Shown one piece after another: positions 8,823 through 17,104 of a stretch of 64,000 nt of DNA. Positions within the stretch are counted from its first letter, which is position 1; each line of letters starts with the position of its first letter. This DNA comes from UBA6544 sp049601975 (lineage in GTDB: Bacteria; Pseudomonadota; Alphaproteobacteria; UBA8366), in NCBI GenBank assembly GCA_049601975.1, contig JBMYRC010000006.1, positions 1 through 64,000 of the forward strand. Direction: 5' to 3'. The position numbers were made by a program, and so were the translations under genes. The notes beneath the pieces are model-generated. The model ran no database searches and was not told the DNA's origin. It worked only from the letters and a program-made list of their open reading frames with translations.

Positions 8823-10316
8823 GTGCTGCTACTCGTCACTTGCACGTTGGTCACGACCCTCTATGCGACAACGATTACGATCGCCAACGTATCGCTGCCG
8901 CAAATTCAGGGTGCGCTATCCGCAAGTCCAGACCAGGTCGCTTGGATCGTCACTGCTAATCTAATCGCGACAGCTGTCACGATTCCACTGGCGGGATGGT
9001 TCTCCAACCGGTTCGGCCGTCGCCGTTGCATGATATGGGGTACCGTGGGCTTCGGCGTCGCCACGCTTATGTGCGGGCTTTCGACCTCACTCACCGAGCT
9101 TATCATTTGGCGTGTGGTGCAATCGGCTTTCGGCTCACCGTTGACGCCGATCTCGCAATCGATCGTGATCGACGAGTTCACCGGCGAGAAGCGCGGTATG
9201 GCCACCGCGATTTACAGTATGGGCGTCGGTGTCGCGCCGACGTTGGCACCGCTGGTCGGCGGTTATGTCAGCGAGGAAATTTCCTGGCGCTGGGTTTTCT
9301 TCATTCTGCTGCCGCTTGCAGTCGTCGCCCTCATAGGTGTCCTCGCCTTCATTAAGCCCGACCCGCCGCATCGAGAACGGGCAAAGCTCGATTGGACTGG
9401 GTTCCTCAGCCTCGCCGTCGCCGTCGCCTGCGTGCAGCTCATGTTGGACCGGGGCGAGCGTGAAGACTGGTTCGACTCGATAGAGATCATCATTGAATTG
9501 TGCGGGGCGATCGTGTTTGGCTGGATCTTCCTGGTGCACAGCCTGACGAGCGAGCGCCCGTTCATCGACCCACGGCTGTTGCTCGAACGAAATTTTGTTC
9601 TGGGCATCGGTATCGCGACCGTGTTCGGTATGCTGTTCGTCACCCCAATGGTGTTGATCCCAGCCATGATACAGCAGCTGCGGGATGTGCCCGAATTCAC
9701 GTCCGGTTTGCTGATCGCTTCACGCAGTCTCGGTACCATGCTGGCCCAGATCCTCATGATCGCATTCGCGCACCGCTGGGACCCGCGGCCCTTGTTTCTG
9801 ATCGGTTTTGGAACGCACACCATCGCGGGCTTGGCGATGATAGAGCTCGATATGAACGCCCCCCTGCCGGACCTGACCTGGATGATGATCATGCAGGGGT
9901 TCGGTGTCGGGTGCCTATGGGTCCCGATGACCTTAGTGACATTCTCGAATTTCGACCCCCGTCGGTCAGCGGAGGGCATGGCACTGTTTCATTTCGTCCG
10001 CAGCATAGGCTCCAGTTATTACATATCGGCGAGTTTCATTGTCGTTTTCCACACGCAGAAAATTTCTTATAGCGAGCTGGTTCAGTGGATTAATCCCTTC
10101 AGCGAGCGCTGGCGCATGACCGACCTACCGGAAGCTTGGAATATCGATACGACCACCGGTCTGGCCAATGTCGCGGGCGAAGTCGCACGCCAGGCAACGG
10201 CGGTCGGCTACATAAATTCATTCAACCTGTTCCTGTGGACGACGCTGCTAGCCTACCCGCTCATCGCGCTGATTGTCTGGCCGCCACGTGGTTATCGGAC
10301 GCGCAGCAAGCGCTAG
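8823..10316 (+). CDS. DHA2-type MFS multidrug/solute exporter (EmrB/QacA-like)
   Basis: A 497-residue integral membrane protein with about 14 hydrophobic segments and DHA2 family landmarks: ANVSLPQIQGALSASPDQVAW after the first helix, WFSNRFGRRR in loop 2-3, and GVGVAPTLAPLVGG (motif C of antiporters) in helix 5. Proton-driven export of drugs or metabolites is the family role. The start is doubtful: GTG 8823 follows an in-frame stop (8814-8816) with no ribosome-binding site, and the protein begins abruptly at helix 1. In frame 1 an ATG at 8797 reads MTAFKVDTK and would join the helix by a one-base shift at about 8823, so an early frameshift is possible. No EmrA-like partner is adjacent. Confidence 0.85.
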   Translation: MLLLVTCTLVTTLYATTITIANVSLPQIQGALSASPDQVAWIVTANLIATAVTIPLAGWFSNRFGRRRCMIWGTVGFGVATLMCGLSTSLTELIIWRVVQSAFGSPLTPISQSIVIDEFTGEKRGMATAIYSMGVGVAPTLAPLVGGYVSEEISWRWVFFILLPLAVVALIGVLAFIKPDPPHRERAKLDWTGFLSLAVAVACVQLMLDRGEREDWFDSIEIIIELCGAIVFGWIFLVHSLTSERPFIDPRLLLERNFVLGIGIATVFGMLFVTPMVLIPAMIQQLRDVPEFTSGLLIASRSLGTMLAQILMIAFAHRWDPRPLFLIGFGTHTIAGLAMIELDMNAPLPDLTWMMIMQGFGVGCLWVPMTLVTFSNFDPRRSAEGMALFHFVRSIGSSYYISASFIVVFHTQKISYSELVQWINPFSERWRMTDLPEAWNIDTTTGLANVAGEVARQATAVGYINSFNLFLWTTLLAYPLIALIVWPPRGYRTRSKR

Positions 10317-10390
10317 TTAATCGATGTTGAAAGGAAGAAGACGGCGGACGGCCGCGAACCGGCCAGGAGAAAGATTATCGAATTGTCCGC

Positions 10391-10567
10391 CTCGAACCGG
10401 AAGACTTCAAAGGCGATGTTTCGCCTCACGAAGTCATATTCCATATGGGCGAACACAAAATCAACGTCCTCAAAAGCCCGAACCATGTTCAGCCGAAGCC
10501 CGGTCTCAATACTCTTCAAGAGAGCTCGGATCTGCTCTTTCTTCGCAACCGCCTTTGTCTTCGATAC
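10391..10567 (-). pseudogene. Decayed NTF2/SnoaL-like protein with internal deletion
   Basis: On the minus strand the frame reads VSKTKAVAKKEQIRALLKS IETG, directly followed by RLNMVRAFEDVDFVFAHMEYDF and NIAFEVFRFE. The first part resembles the N-terminal helix of SnoaL-like proteins and the second their central strands; the middle 40 or so residues expected between them are missing, and after FRFE the similarity stops. There is no ATG (GTA at 10565-10567 where Met is expected). This looks like a gene remnant, filling most of the 312-base gap between the MFS and UbiX genes. Assignment is by pattern recognition only. Confidence 0.5.
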
Positions 10568-10628
10568 CTAATGGATTTGAACGCCGGAACCTGACCTGGG
10601 AACTCGGAATGACGAAAGACGCGGCATC

Positions 10629-11216
10629 CTACACCGTCCGTTCGATATCCTCGCCCCATCGCTTCGTGAAGCCAGTGTCGAAGTCAAACAAGTCCAGCGT
10701 CCGCCCAATCGTCTGATCGATCATTTCCTCAATGCTTTTAGGACGCGCGTAAAACGCGGGCACCGGGGGGGCGACGATGGCGCCCATTTCGGTCACCGCC
10801 TGCATTGAGCGGATGTGGCCCGCGTGTAGTGGTGTCTCCCTCAACATCAAGACGAGGCGGCGGCGTTCTTTCAGTACCACGTCGGCGGCGCGTGAAAGCA
10901 ACGAAGAGGTCACGCCAGAGGATATCTCGCCCATGGAGCGGATCGAGCATGGGGCTACCACCATTCCCATAGTCTTAAAGGAGCCCGAGGAAATCGCGGC
11001 ACCGATATCCGCTGCCAGGTAGACCACGTCCGCCAGTGCCTTCACATCGGCAGCTTTCCAGTCGGTCTCGTAGGCGACGGTGATCTCCGCGGATTTCGAG
11101 ATTACGAGATGGGTCTCAACCGGTGTATCTCGCAATAATTCCAACATGCGGATGCCATAGATAACCCCGGAAGCTCCGGAAATGCCGATGATTAGACGTT
11201 GGGGAGCGTCGGCCAC
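10629..11216 (-). CDS. ubiX: UbiX-family flavin prenyltransferase
   Basis: UbiX enzymes attach a dimethylallyl group to FMN to make the prenylated-FMN cofactor needed by UbiD decarboxylases. Seen here: GISGASGVIYGIRMLELL at the N-terminus (flavin phosphate loop), VVAPCSIRSMGEISSG (about residues 95-110) and the conserved LVLMLRETPLH segment, 195 residues in all. Start taken as GTG 11216 because GAGGAG (11224-11229) sits 7 bases before it; ATG 11246 in the same frame would overlap the end of ubiD by 26 bases. It follows the UbiD gene with 4 bases between, so cofactor and apoenzyme are made together. Confidence 0.92.
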   Translation of the reverse strand: MADAPQRLIIGISGASGVIYGIRMLELLRDTPVETHLVISKSAEITVAYETDWKAADVKALADVVYLAADIGAAISSGSFKTMGMVVAPCSIRSMGEISSGVTSSLLSRAADVVLKERRRLVLMLRETPLHAGHIRSMQAVTEMGAIVAPPVPAFYARPKSIEEMIDQTIGRTLDLFDFDTGFTKRWGEDIERTV

Positions 11217-11220
11217 GTCC

Positions 11221-12867
11221 CTACTCCTCGTCCGGATTAAAGTCATCGCCCATCACGTCGCGGATCGAAACTTGCGGGTCTTCGATCTTTTGCTTGAGTT
11301 GGGCCGTTCGCTCGCCGTTGATTAGGTAATCGCCGTCCGTGGCGCGTCGCGCCATGGCTTCCCACTTGGAGTTCCAATCGCCGAGCGAGTAGCCATGCCA
11401 TGGCACTTCCGGTGTCAATGGCGGCAGATCTAGCTCCTCCCAAAGGTCTTTCGCCCGCTCCATGTGTTCTTTCGTAGGCAAGGCCACTGGCGGCAGGTCG
11501 TATTTTAGGGTGGCGTCGATGAGCATGGTCGACTCCTCGCCGGCCTCTTTCAAGACCGGGCCGTGGCCGCGCGCCCGGTAGTCGATGATCTGAATATCCT
11601 TCACCGGATTGGCCCGATACGACATGGCCCAGAGAATGGCGTCCGCGTTGTTCGGATCGATGTCGTCGTTGATTGCTATACAATATTTTCCAACTGCCGC
11701 CTGATAGGAGGAAATGCCCATAAGCGCCCGCCATATCTCGGTTTTCTTGGAATCCCGGTCTACTGTGATCGCAACGAATCGCCGAAGATTCGTCAAAGGT
11801 TCGTGCAGCGATACCTTCTGCACACAGCGAATACCGAGCGTATCACGAAGATAGGATTTGAACATCGGCTCATAGGCGACACGCTTGATGACGCTGCTCT
11901 CGCTCGGCGTCACCTGACTTATGATCGAGCTCACCACCGGCTTCTTCTGCATGGTGATGGCGGTGACATCCATCGTGTTGTTGTATTCCTCAAGCGCGAT
12001 ATAACCGTGGGATTCGCCGAAGGGGCCTTCAGGCTCCAGGTATTCGGGATCGATGTATCCTTCGATGACGACCTGTGCCTCGGCCGGGACATAAAGGTCG
12101 ACGGTCTTCGCCTTCACTGTGTTGATTGGACCGCCTGCAAGACCGCCGGCCACGGTCAACTCATCGACGCCCAATTTCACTTTTTGAGGGCCGGTATATT
12201 CGACCACCGGTGGGCAACCGAGGATGATGCAGACAGGCATCTTTTCCTTCCGCTTTTGGTAGCCCTTCCAATGATTGTAGCCGCCTGACTGGGTGGATAT
12301 CTGCATCATGACCGCAAGGCGGTCGGCGGCTTTCAGATTGCCGCGATAGACGCCCATGTTCTGGACGCTACTGTCGATATCCTTGGTGATCCAGGTCGCC
12401 GCCGTGAAATAGGGCCCGACGTCATATCCCGGCGTTGAAATCGGGATCGGCAAGGCGTCAAGGCCGTTGCCCGGCCCTTGCACTTCGGCACCCGTCAGCA
12501 CGATTTCCTGGCAGGGTGCTTCCTCGACCACATTGGTCGCCACGGGATGATTGAGGCCCCGATCCCAAAGTGGACCGATATCGTCCAATGACTCCGCCGC
12601 CATCCCGATCCGGTAAATCTCGGGATTGGCTGCCAAGCCACCGATCAGAACGGGGATATCGTACTTCAGCCCCTTACTGTCGACGACGTTGGTGAACAAG
12701 AAGGCCTTGCGCTCCGCCTCCGTAATACCACCCCGGAACTGCCAGCGGACCAGCGGATGCATCTCCGTGTCCTTATTGACCGGCTTATCGATCCGGTAGA
12801 GCAGGCCCGCTTCATCCAGCTCCTCAATGTGTTCCCACAGATCTTTATAGGCGCGTCCCTCAGCCAT
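11221..12867 (-). CDS. UbiD-family prenylated-FMN-dependent (de)carboxylase
   Basis: A 548-residue UbiD homologue. The C-terminal two thirds contain the prFMN site with EGPFGESHGY (about residues 270-280), which carries the catalytic Glu pair of the family, preceded by VIEGYIDPEYLEPEG. UbiD enzymes reversibly decarboxylate aromatic, heteroaromatic or alpha,beta-unsaturated acids. The companion ubiX lies downstream, and the convergent neighbourhood contains a VOC-fold protein, an esterase-like hydrolase and an MFS carrier, so a role in aromatic or furanoid acid breakdown is more likely than ubiquinone synthesis. That substrate assignment is inference. Ribosome-binding site GGAAG is visible before ATG 12867. 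Confidence 0.9.
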   Translation of the reverse strand: MAEGRAYKDLWEHIEELDEAGLLYRIDKPVNKDTEMHPLVRWQFRGGITEAERKAFLFTNVVDSKGLKYDIPVLIGGLAANPEIYRIGMAAESLDDIGPLWDRGLNHPVATNVVEEAPCQEIVLTGAEVQGPGNGLDALPIPISTPGYDVGPYFTAATWITKDIDSSVQNMGVYRGNLKAADRLAVMMQISTQSGGYNHWKGYQKRKEKMPVCIILGCPPVVEYTGPQKVKLGVDELTVAGGLAGGPINTVKAKTVDLYVPAEAQVVIEGYIDPEYLEPEGPFGESHGYIALEEYNNTMDVTAITMQKKPVVSSIISQVTPSESSVIKRVAYEPMFKSYLRDTLGIRCVQKVSLHEPLTNLRRFVAITVDRDSKKTEIWRALMGISSYQAAVGKYCIAINDDIDPNNADAILWAMSYRANPVKDIQIIDYRARGHGPVLKEAGEESTMLIDATLKYDLPPVALPTKEHMERAKDLWEELDLPPLTPEVPWHGYSLGDWNSKWEAMARRATDGDYLINGERTAQLKQKIEDPQVSIRDVMGDDFNPDEE

Positions 12868-12954
12868 GTGCTCTCGTCTTCCTTCACTGTCGCTTCACTG
12901 GCTATAAGTATCGGGCGCTTTTATCCTGCGTCCAGCATCCATTGGGAGAAAGAG

Positions 12955-13884
12955 ATGGCTTCGATCAACCGGCAGAGCCCCGAGGGCGACGAAATCTTCT
13001 ACGACCATATCGGCTACTTCGTACACGATTTGGACGACGCAGGCTCGCGAATGGAAAAACTCGGCTTCCAAGTCTCTGCCACCAACATCCAATACAATGA
13101 AGATGCGACGGGCGAATTACAGAGAACCCACACATCCAACAAACTTGTGAAGTTAAATCTGGGCTTTATAGAAATGCTTGCCGCGACCGGCGAAAGCCCC
13201 CTCGCTGACCAATTGAAGAATATGCTGGCGCGCTATCAGGGCCTCCACGTCATAGCGCTCACCAATGCCGATATAGAGGCGACCGCCGCCCGACTCGCGG
13301 CGTCCGGAATTGATATGCAGGACCCGGCGCATTTGCGGCGAAAAGTCATGGTGAATGGTGAGGAAACACTGATGGTGTTCACGGTCTGTAGGGTTAAACC
13401 CGGCACCTACAATGAGGGCCGTCTGCAGATCCTGACCAATCATACGCCGGAGAATTTTTGGCTGCCGGGCGATATGGACCATGCCAACGGAGCCGATACG
13501 CTGACCGACCTGTTGATCTGCGTCGATGACGTGGAGGAAGCAGTTGGCCGATACGAGACGTTTTTCGGTACCGAGGCGATCACCATGGCGGGATTGCACA
13601 CGTTGGACCTCGCGCGTGGACGGTTCCACTTCGTCACGCCGGAACAGGCGCAAGCGATGCTACCAGGGTTCACGGGCCCCACCTTGCCCTATACTTGCGG
13701 GCAAGGCTTGGGGAGTCTCGACCTGGCGGAATCGAAAGCCTTCTTCGGAATGGCAGGTGTGCCCGCTGTCTACGAGGACGATAACTTTTTCTGCATCGGC
13801 CCGGGCGACGCCATGGGCGCTTACCTGCTGTTCCACGATAAGGCCGTGGACGCACCCTGGCCGTCACTCGCTGAGCGACAGTAA
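12955..13884 (+). CDS. VOC-superfamily (glyoxalase-like) protein, two-domain
   Basis: A 309-residue soluble protein with two vicinal-oxygen-chelate-like modules: residues about 12-190 (YDHIGYFVHDLDDAGSRMEKLGF opening, ALTNADIEATAARLAASGI, then a strand-rich HTPENFW region) and about 195-305 (LLICVDDVEEAVGRYETFFG). This is the Glyoxalase_3-like layout; metal ligands cannot be assigned with certainty, so it may be an isomerase, dioxygenase or binding protein. ATG 12955 follows GGGAGAAAGAG; the open frame upstream to 12757 overlaps ubiD and is ignored. It is divergent from ubiD and its 3' end overlaps the convergent hydrolase gene by 21 bases. Confidence 0.8.
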   Translation: MASINRQSPEGDEIFYDHIGYFVHDLDDAGSRMEKLGFQVSATNIQYNEDATGELQRTHTSNKLVKLNLGFIEMLAATGESPLADQLKNMLARYQGLHVIALTNADIEATAARLAASGIDMQDPAHLRRKVMVNGEETLMVFTVCRVKPGTYNEGRLQILTNHTPENFWLPGDMDHANGADTLTDLLICVDDVEEAVGRYETFFGTEAITMAGLHTLDLARGRFHFVTPEQAQAMLPGFTGPTLPYTCGQGLGSLDLAESKAFFGMAGVPAVYEDDNFFCIGPGDAMGAYLLFHDKAVDAPWPSLAERQ

Positions 13885-14580
13885 GGCTTCCGCCAATTCT
13901 TTTGGCATGGTGACGAAGGGCGAATGTCCGCTCTCCAGCGTCAGTACCGACGCGCAGGGCGTGTCCCGCACCATCTCGCGCTGCAGCGTATAACCGATGG
14001 CTTTGTCTTGCGTGCAGTGGATATAGACCCGGGGAACGCGACCGAACCGATCCTCGGTGAACACGGCTTTTTCGCGGAAGATCGAAACCGGCTCCGGCCC
14101 AATTCGCACCATCGCGGTTTTGAAATCCGCGTCGCTCGCATCCTGATAAAACGCGCGCCGGGCGGCGTCTCGAGAGATCGTAAAATACGCCACGCCGTCG
14201 ATCTCTATGCGCTCCGAGGCTATAAGCGCTTCAGTATCGCGTCGGGCCAAAGACGCCAGTGTCTCTCGGGATTGTGGCAGGTAGGCGGTCAGATAAATCA
14301 ACCTCTCGATTTGGTCCGGCACGGCTTCCGCAGCGCGCGAAATCACCGCGCCCGCCATGCTATGGCCGACAAGTACGACCGGCCCGTTGGACACGGCCAG
14401 TTCCGCGACAAACGCCCCATACCGCTCGAGCGACAGCTCCGACATCGGCGTCGCATCATCGCCGTGTCCCGGTAAATCCGGCGCCGCCACGCTGTGCCCC
14501 GCGGCCTCGAGCAGCAGCGCCACCCGCTCCCAACACCACCCGCCGTGACAGGCGCCGTGGATCAATAGAAAGTTTGCCAT
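13864..14580 (-). CDS. Alpha/beta hydrolase (esterase of the methylesterase/salicylate-esterase type)
   Basis: A 238-residue alpha/beta hydrolase with HGACHGGWCWERV at residues 8-20 (oxyanion HG), nucleophile elbow VGHSMAGAV (about residue 75), and a late GHSPFVTMP with the catalytic His; the Asp precedes it in the VYIHCTQDKAIGY block. The HGACHGGWCW opening is typical of small carboxylesterases related to plant methylesterases. Cytoplasmic, no signal peptide. It probably cleaves an ester or C-C bond in the pathway with the VOC protein and UbiD; substrate not known. Convergent with the VOC gene. Confidence 0.87.
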   Translation of the reverse strand: MANFLLIHGACHGGWCWERVALLLEAAGHSVAAPDLPGHGDDATPMSELSLERYGAFVAELAVSNGPVVLVGHSMAGAVISRAAEAVPDQIERLIYLTAYLPQSRETLASLARRDTEALIASERIEIDGVAYFTISRDAARRAFYQDASDADFKTAMVRIGPEPVSIFREKAVFTEDRFGRVPRVYIHCTQDKAIGYTLQREMVRDTPCASVLTLESGHSPFVTMPKELAEALLSLSE

Positions 14581-14658
14581 AGCTCAAATCCCGTGACACC
14601 GGTGGAACGCTTTTGTAGCGTCTCGCCACCGATTTGGACACCCTAGCCCGGACCTCAA

Positions 14659-15870
14659 ATGGAAATGCTCCCGATCTGGCGCCGCCCGGTCTTCATTCTG
14701 ATCTCTTGCATTATCATGGTGATGATCGCCTACGGCACACGGCAAAGCTTCGGGCTTTTTATGCGCCCGATGAGCATCGATATGGGCTGGGGCCGCGAGG
14801 TACTTTCCTTCGCACTGGCTACGCAAAATCTACTGATCGGTGCTGGAGCCGCATTCGCAGGGGCACTCGCGACCCGGTGGGGTGCTGCGAAAACTATCGC
14901 GCTCGGCGGCGGGCTCTATGCGTTGGGTCTCTTCTTCATGTCTCAATCTACTACGCCGGAAGCCCTGTTTTTGAGCAGCGGCATATTGGCCGGCATAGGG
15001 CTCAGCGGCTGCGGTGTGCCGCTAATGGCCGGCGTCGTCGGACAAGTGGCTCCAGAGCGCCACCGCACGACCTGGATTGGTCTAATCACGGGTGCGGCGA
15101 CCGGCGGACAGCTTGTGCTGCTACCATCCACGCAACACCTGCTCAGCGCATTCGATTGGGTCTTTGCGGTCATCGTGATGTCGATACTGGCCGCGATGAT
15201 CCTGCCCATGGCGCTGGGGATCAGTAGTGCCAGCAAGGCCGCGCACAAATCGACGCGACCAAATCAATCCATTCGCGAGTCACTCCGCGAGGCCGGGAGC
15301 CATCGCGGCTACTTGCTCTTGATCCTCGGATTTTATGTCTGCGGATTCCAAGTGCAGTTTATCGGTAGCCACCTGCCGGCCCATATCGTCGATGCGGGGA
15401 GTACACCCGAATGGGGCGCCATCGCGCTGATGCTGGTCGCCTTCTTCAACATGATCGGCAGTTGGGGCTGCGGTTGGATCGGCGACCGCTACCGCAAGAA
15501 ATACGCGCTCAGCATCCTCTATACGTTCCGCTCGTTGCTGATCGTCGGATTTGTTCTGTTGCCTATTACGCCGCTGACCATCGTCATCTTCTCGGCGGGC
15601 GTGGGACTAACGTGGCTCGGCACCCTACCCCTCGTTAGCGGAATCATTATCGATGTCTTCGGTATCCGCTACATGGCGATGCTGTTCGGCGTCGTTTATT
15701 TCAGCCACCAGCTGGGCGCGTTCAGCGGCGTTTGGCTCGGCGGGATTATATTTGATACCACGCAGAGCTACGACGCGATTTGGTGGATTGCCGTCGCACT
15801 TGGATTTACGACGGCACTCATCCACCTACCGATCGACGACAAACCCCTGGCACGAATGGCGGAAGCGTAA
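14659..15870 (+). CDS. MFS transporter (monocarboxylate/OFA-like)
   Basis: A 403-residue protein with 12 hydrophobic helices. It opens with RPVFILISCIIMVMIAYGTR and RQSFGLFMRPMSIDMGWGRE, the pattern of the monocarboxylate/oxalate-formate-like MFS group, and has GALATRWGAAK in loop 2-3 and the second-half loop GWIGDRYRKKYA. Such carriers usually import organic acids. It lies between the hydrolase (divergent, 78 bases away) and the convergent OYE gene (8 bases), so uptake of the compound degraded by the UbiD cluster is a reasonable inference. Start ATG 14659 lacks a strong ribosome-binding site. Confidence 0.85.
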   Translation: MEMLPIWRRPVFILISCIIMVMIAYGTRQSFGLFMRPMSIDMGWGREVLSFALATQNLLIGAGAAFAGALATRWGAAKTIALGGGLYALGLFFMSQSTTPEALFLSSGILAGIGLSGCGVPLMAGVVGQVAPERHRTTWIGLITGAATGGQLVLLPSTQHLLSAFDWVFAVIVMSILAAMILPMALGISSASKAAHKSTRPNQSIRESLREAGSHRGYLLLILGFYVCGFQVQFIGSHLPAHIVDAGSTPEWGAIALMLVAFFNMIGSWGCGWIGDRYRKKYALSILYTFRSLLIVGFVLLPITPLTIVIFSAGVGLTWLGTLPLVSGIIIDVFGIRYMAMLFGVVYFSHQLGAFSGVWLGGIIFDTTQSYDAIWWIAVALGFTTALIHLPIDDKPLARMAEA

Positions 15871-15878
15871 ACGATCGC

Positions 15879-17012
15879 TTACTCAGCGGCCTCGGCCGGT
15901 CGCGGGCGGGCCCATTCGCGTTCCTTGTCACGTAGGAAACGAAAACCGTAGGCGCGCTCATATTGCGGCGGTGAGCTTGTTTCCACATCCAATGCGGCCG
16001 CGGCACGAACTGCCCAGTGCGGATCGAACAACAGGCCCCGCGCCAAAGCCACCATGTCGGCCTTACCGTCGGCGACGATACTCTCCGCATGGTGCGGATC
16101 GTAGATCATCCCTACCGCCATGGTCGGCATGCCGGTTTCATTGCGGATCTTCTCGGCGAAATCAACCTGGTATCCCTCGCCCAACTCCAAACGAGTGTTG
16201 CCGGAGATGCCGCCGCTGGAGGCACAAATGTAGTCACAAGCGAGCTCTTTCAGCTTGCCCGCAAAGACAACGGAATCTTCCGGCGTCCAGCCGTGCTCTT
16301 CCCAATCGGTCGCCGAGATACGAATGCCCATCGGCTTTTCTTCCGGCCAAACCGCGCGCATTGCCGCAAACACCTCAAGCGGGTAGCGCATGCGATTGTC
16401 GATCGGCCCGCCGTATTCATCGTTCCGCGTATTGGCGATCGGCGAGAGGAACTCGTGCAACAGGTAACCATGCGCGCCGTGCACTTCGATCATGTCGAAG
16501 CCGAGACGGTCGGAGCGCTTCGTCGCCTCGACAAACGCATCCCGCACCACATCCATTTCAGCGCGGTCCATGCTTCGTGGCGTGTGCCAACCCTCGCCCT
16601 GCGGATTGGCAGAGCTACTGATTGTCTCCCAAGCTCCAGCACCTTCCTTCAGCGGATCACGCCCTTCCCAAGGGCGATGGGTTGAGGCCTTGCGTCCGGC
16701 ATGCGCCAGCTGAATGCCCATTTTCGCTTGGCCGTACTCACGGCAGAACCGCATGACACGGCCGAGCGCCTCCTCGTTATCATCGCACCAAAGACCTAAA
16801 TCCTGGGCCGTAATCCGCCCACGCGGCTCAACCGCCGCCGCTTCAGTGATCACAAGACCGATGCCCGAAGTCGCGAATTGTCCCAGATGCATCAAATGCC
16901 AATCCGTGGCATTGCCGTTGTCGGCACTATATTCACACATCGGTGAGACGATGGTGCGGTTGTCGATGGTCATGCCGCGCATGGAAAAAGGAGAGAACAA
17001 TTGGCTGCTCAT
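15879..17012 (-). CDS. NADH:flavin oxidoreductase of the old yellow enzyme family (YqjM-like)
   Basis: A 377-residue FMN TIM-barrel ene-reductase. SPMCEYSADNGNATDWH (about residues 23-40) carries the Cys typical of the thermophilic-like/YqjM class, followed by HLGQFATSGIGLVITEA, AHAGRKAS (about 105), EVHGAHGYLLHEFLSP with the catalytic His-Gly-Ala-His (about 180), and late VGMIYDPHHAESIV for FMN phosphate binding. Such enzymes reduce activated C=C bonds of enones or act on xenobiotics. Single gene, convergent with the MFS gene; GGAAGGC stands 6 bases before the ATG. Substrate unknown. Confidence 0.9.
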   Translation of the reverse strand: MSSQLFSPFSMRGMTIDNRTIVSPMCEYSADNGNATDWHLMHLGQFATSGIGLVITEAAAVEPRGRITAQDLGLWCDDNEEALGRVMRFCREYGQAKMGIQLAHAGRKASTHRPWEGRDPLKEGAGAWETISSSANPQGEGWHTPRSMDRAEMDVVRDAFVEATKRSDRLGFDMIEVHGAHGYLLHEFLSPIANTRNDEYGGPIDNRMRYPLEVFAAMRAVWPEEKPMGIRISATDWEEHGWTPEDSVVFAGKLKELACDYICASSGGISGNTRLELGEGYQVDFAEKIRNETGMPTMAVGMIYDPHHAESIVADGKADMVALARGLLFDPHWAVRAAAALDVETSSPPQYERAYGFRFLRDKEREWARPRPAEAAE

Positions 17013-17104
17013 GGAAGGCTTCCCTTACTATTGCTATGATTTGTCGAATATGTAGCCCGAGCGCTGACGTCGGCCAAGTCCCAGAAACCGCTTAGATGAC
17101 CGCG

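Noticed and set aside
11563..12288. 241-codon plus-strand open frame opposite the UbiD gene
   Set aside because: Lies fully inside ubiD on the other strand and shows no motif.
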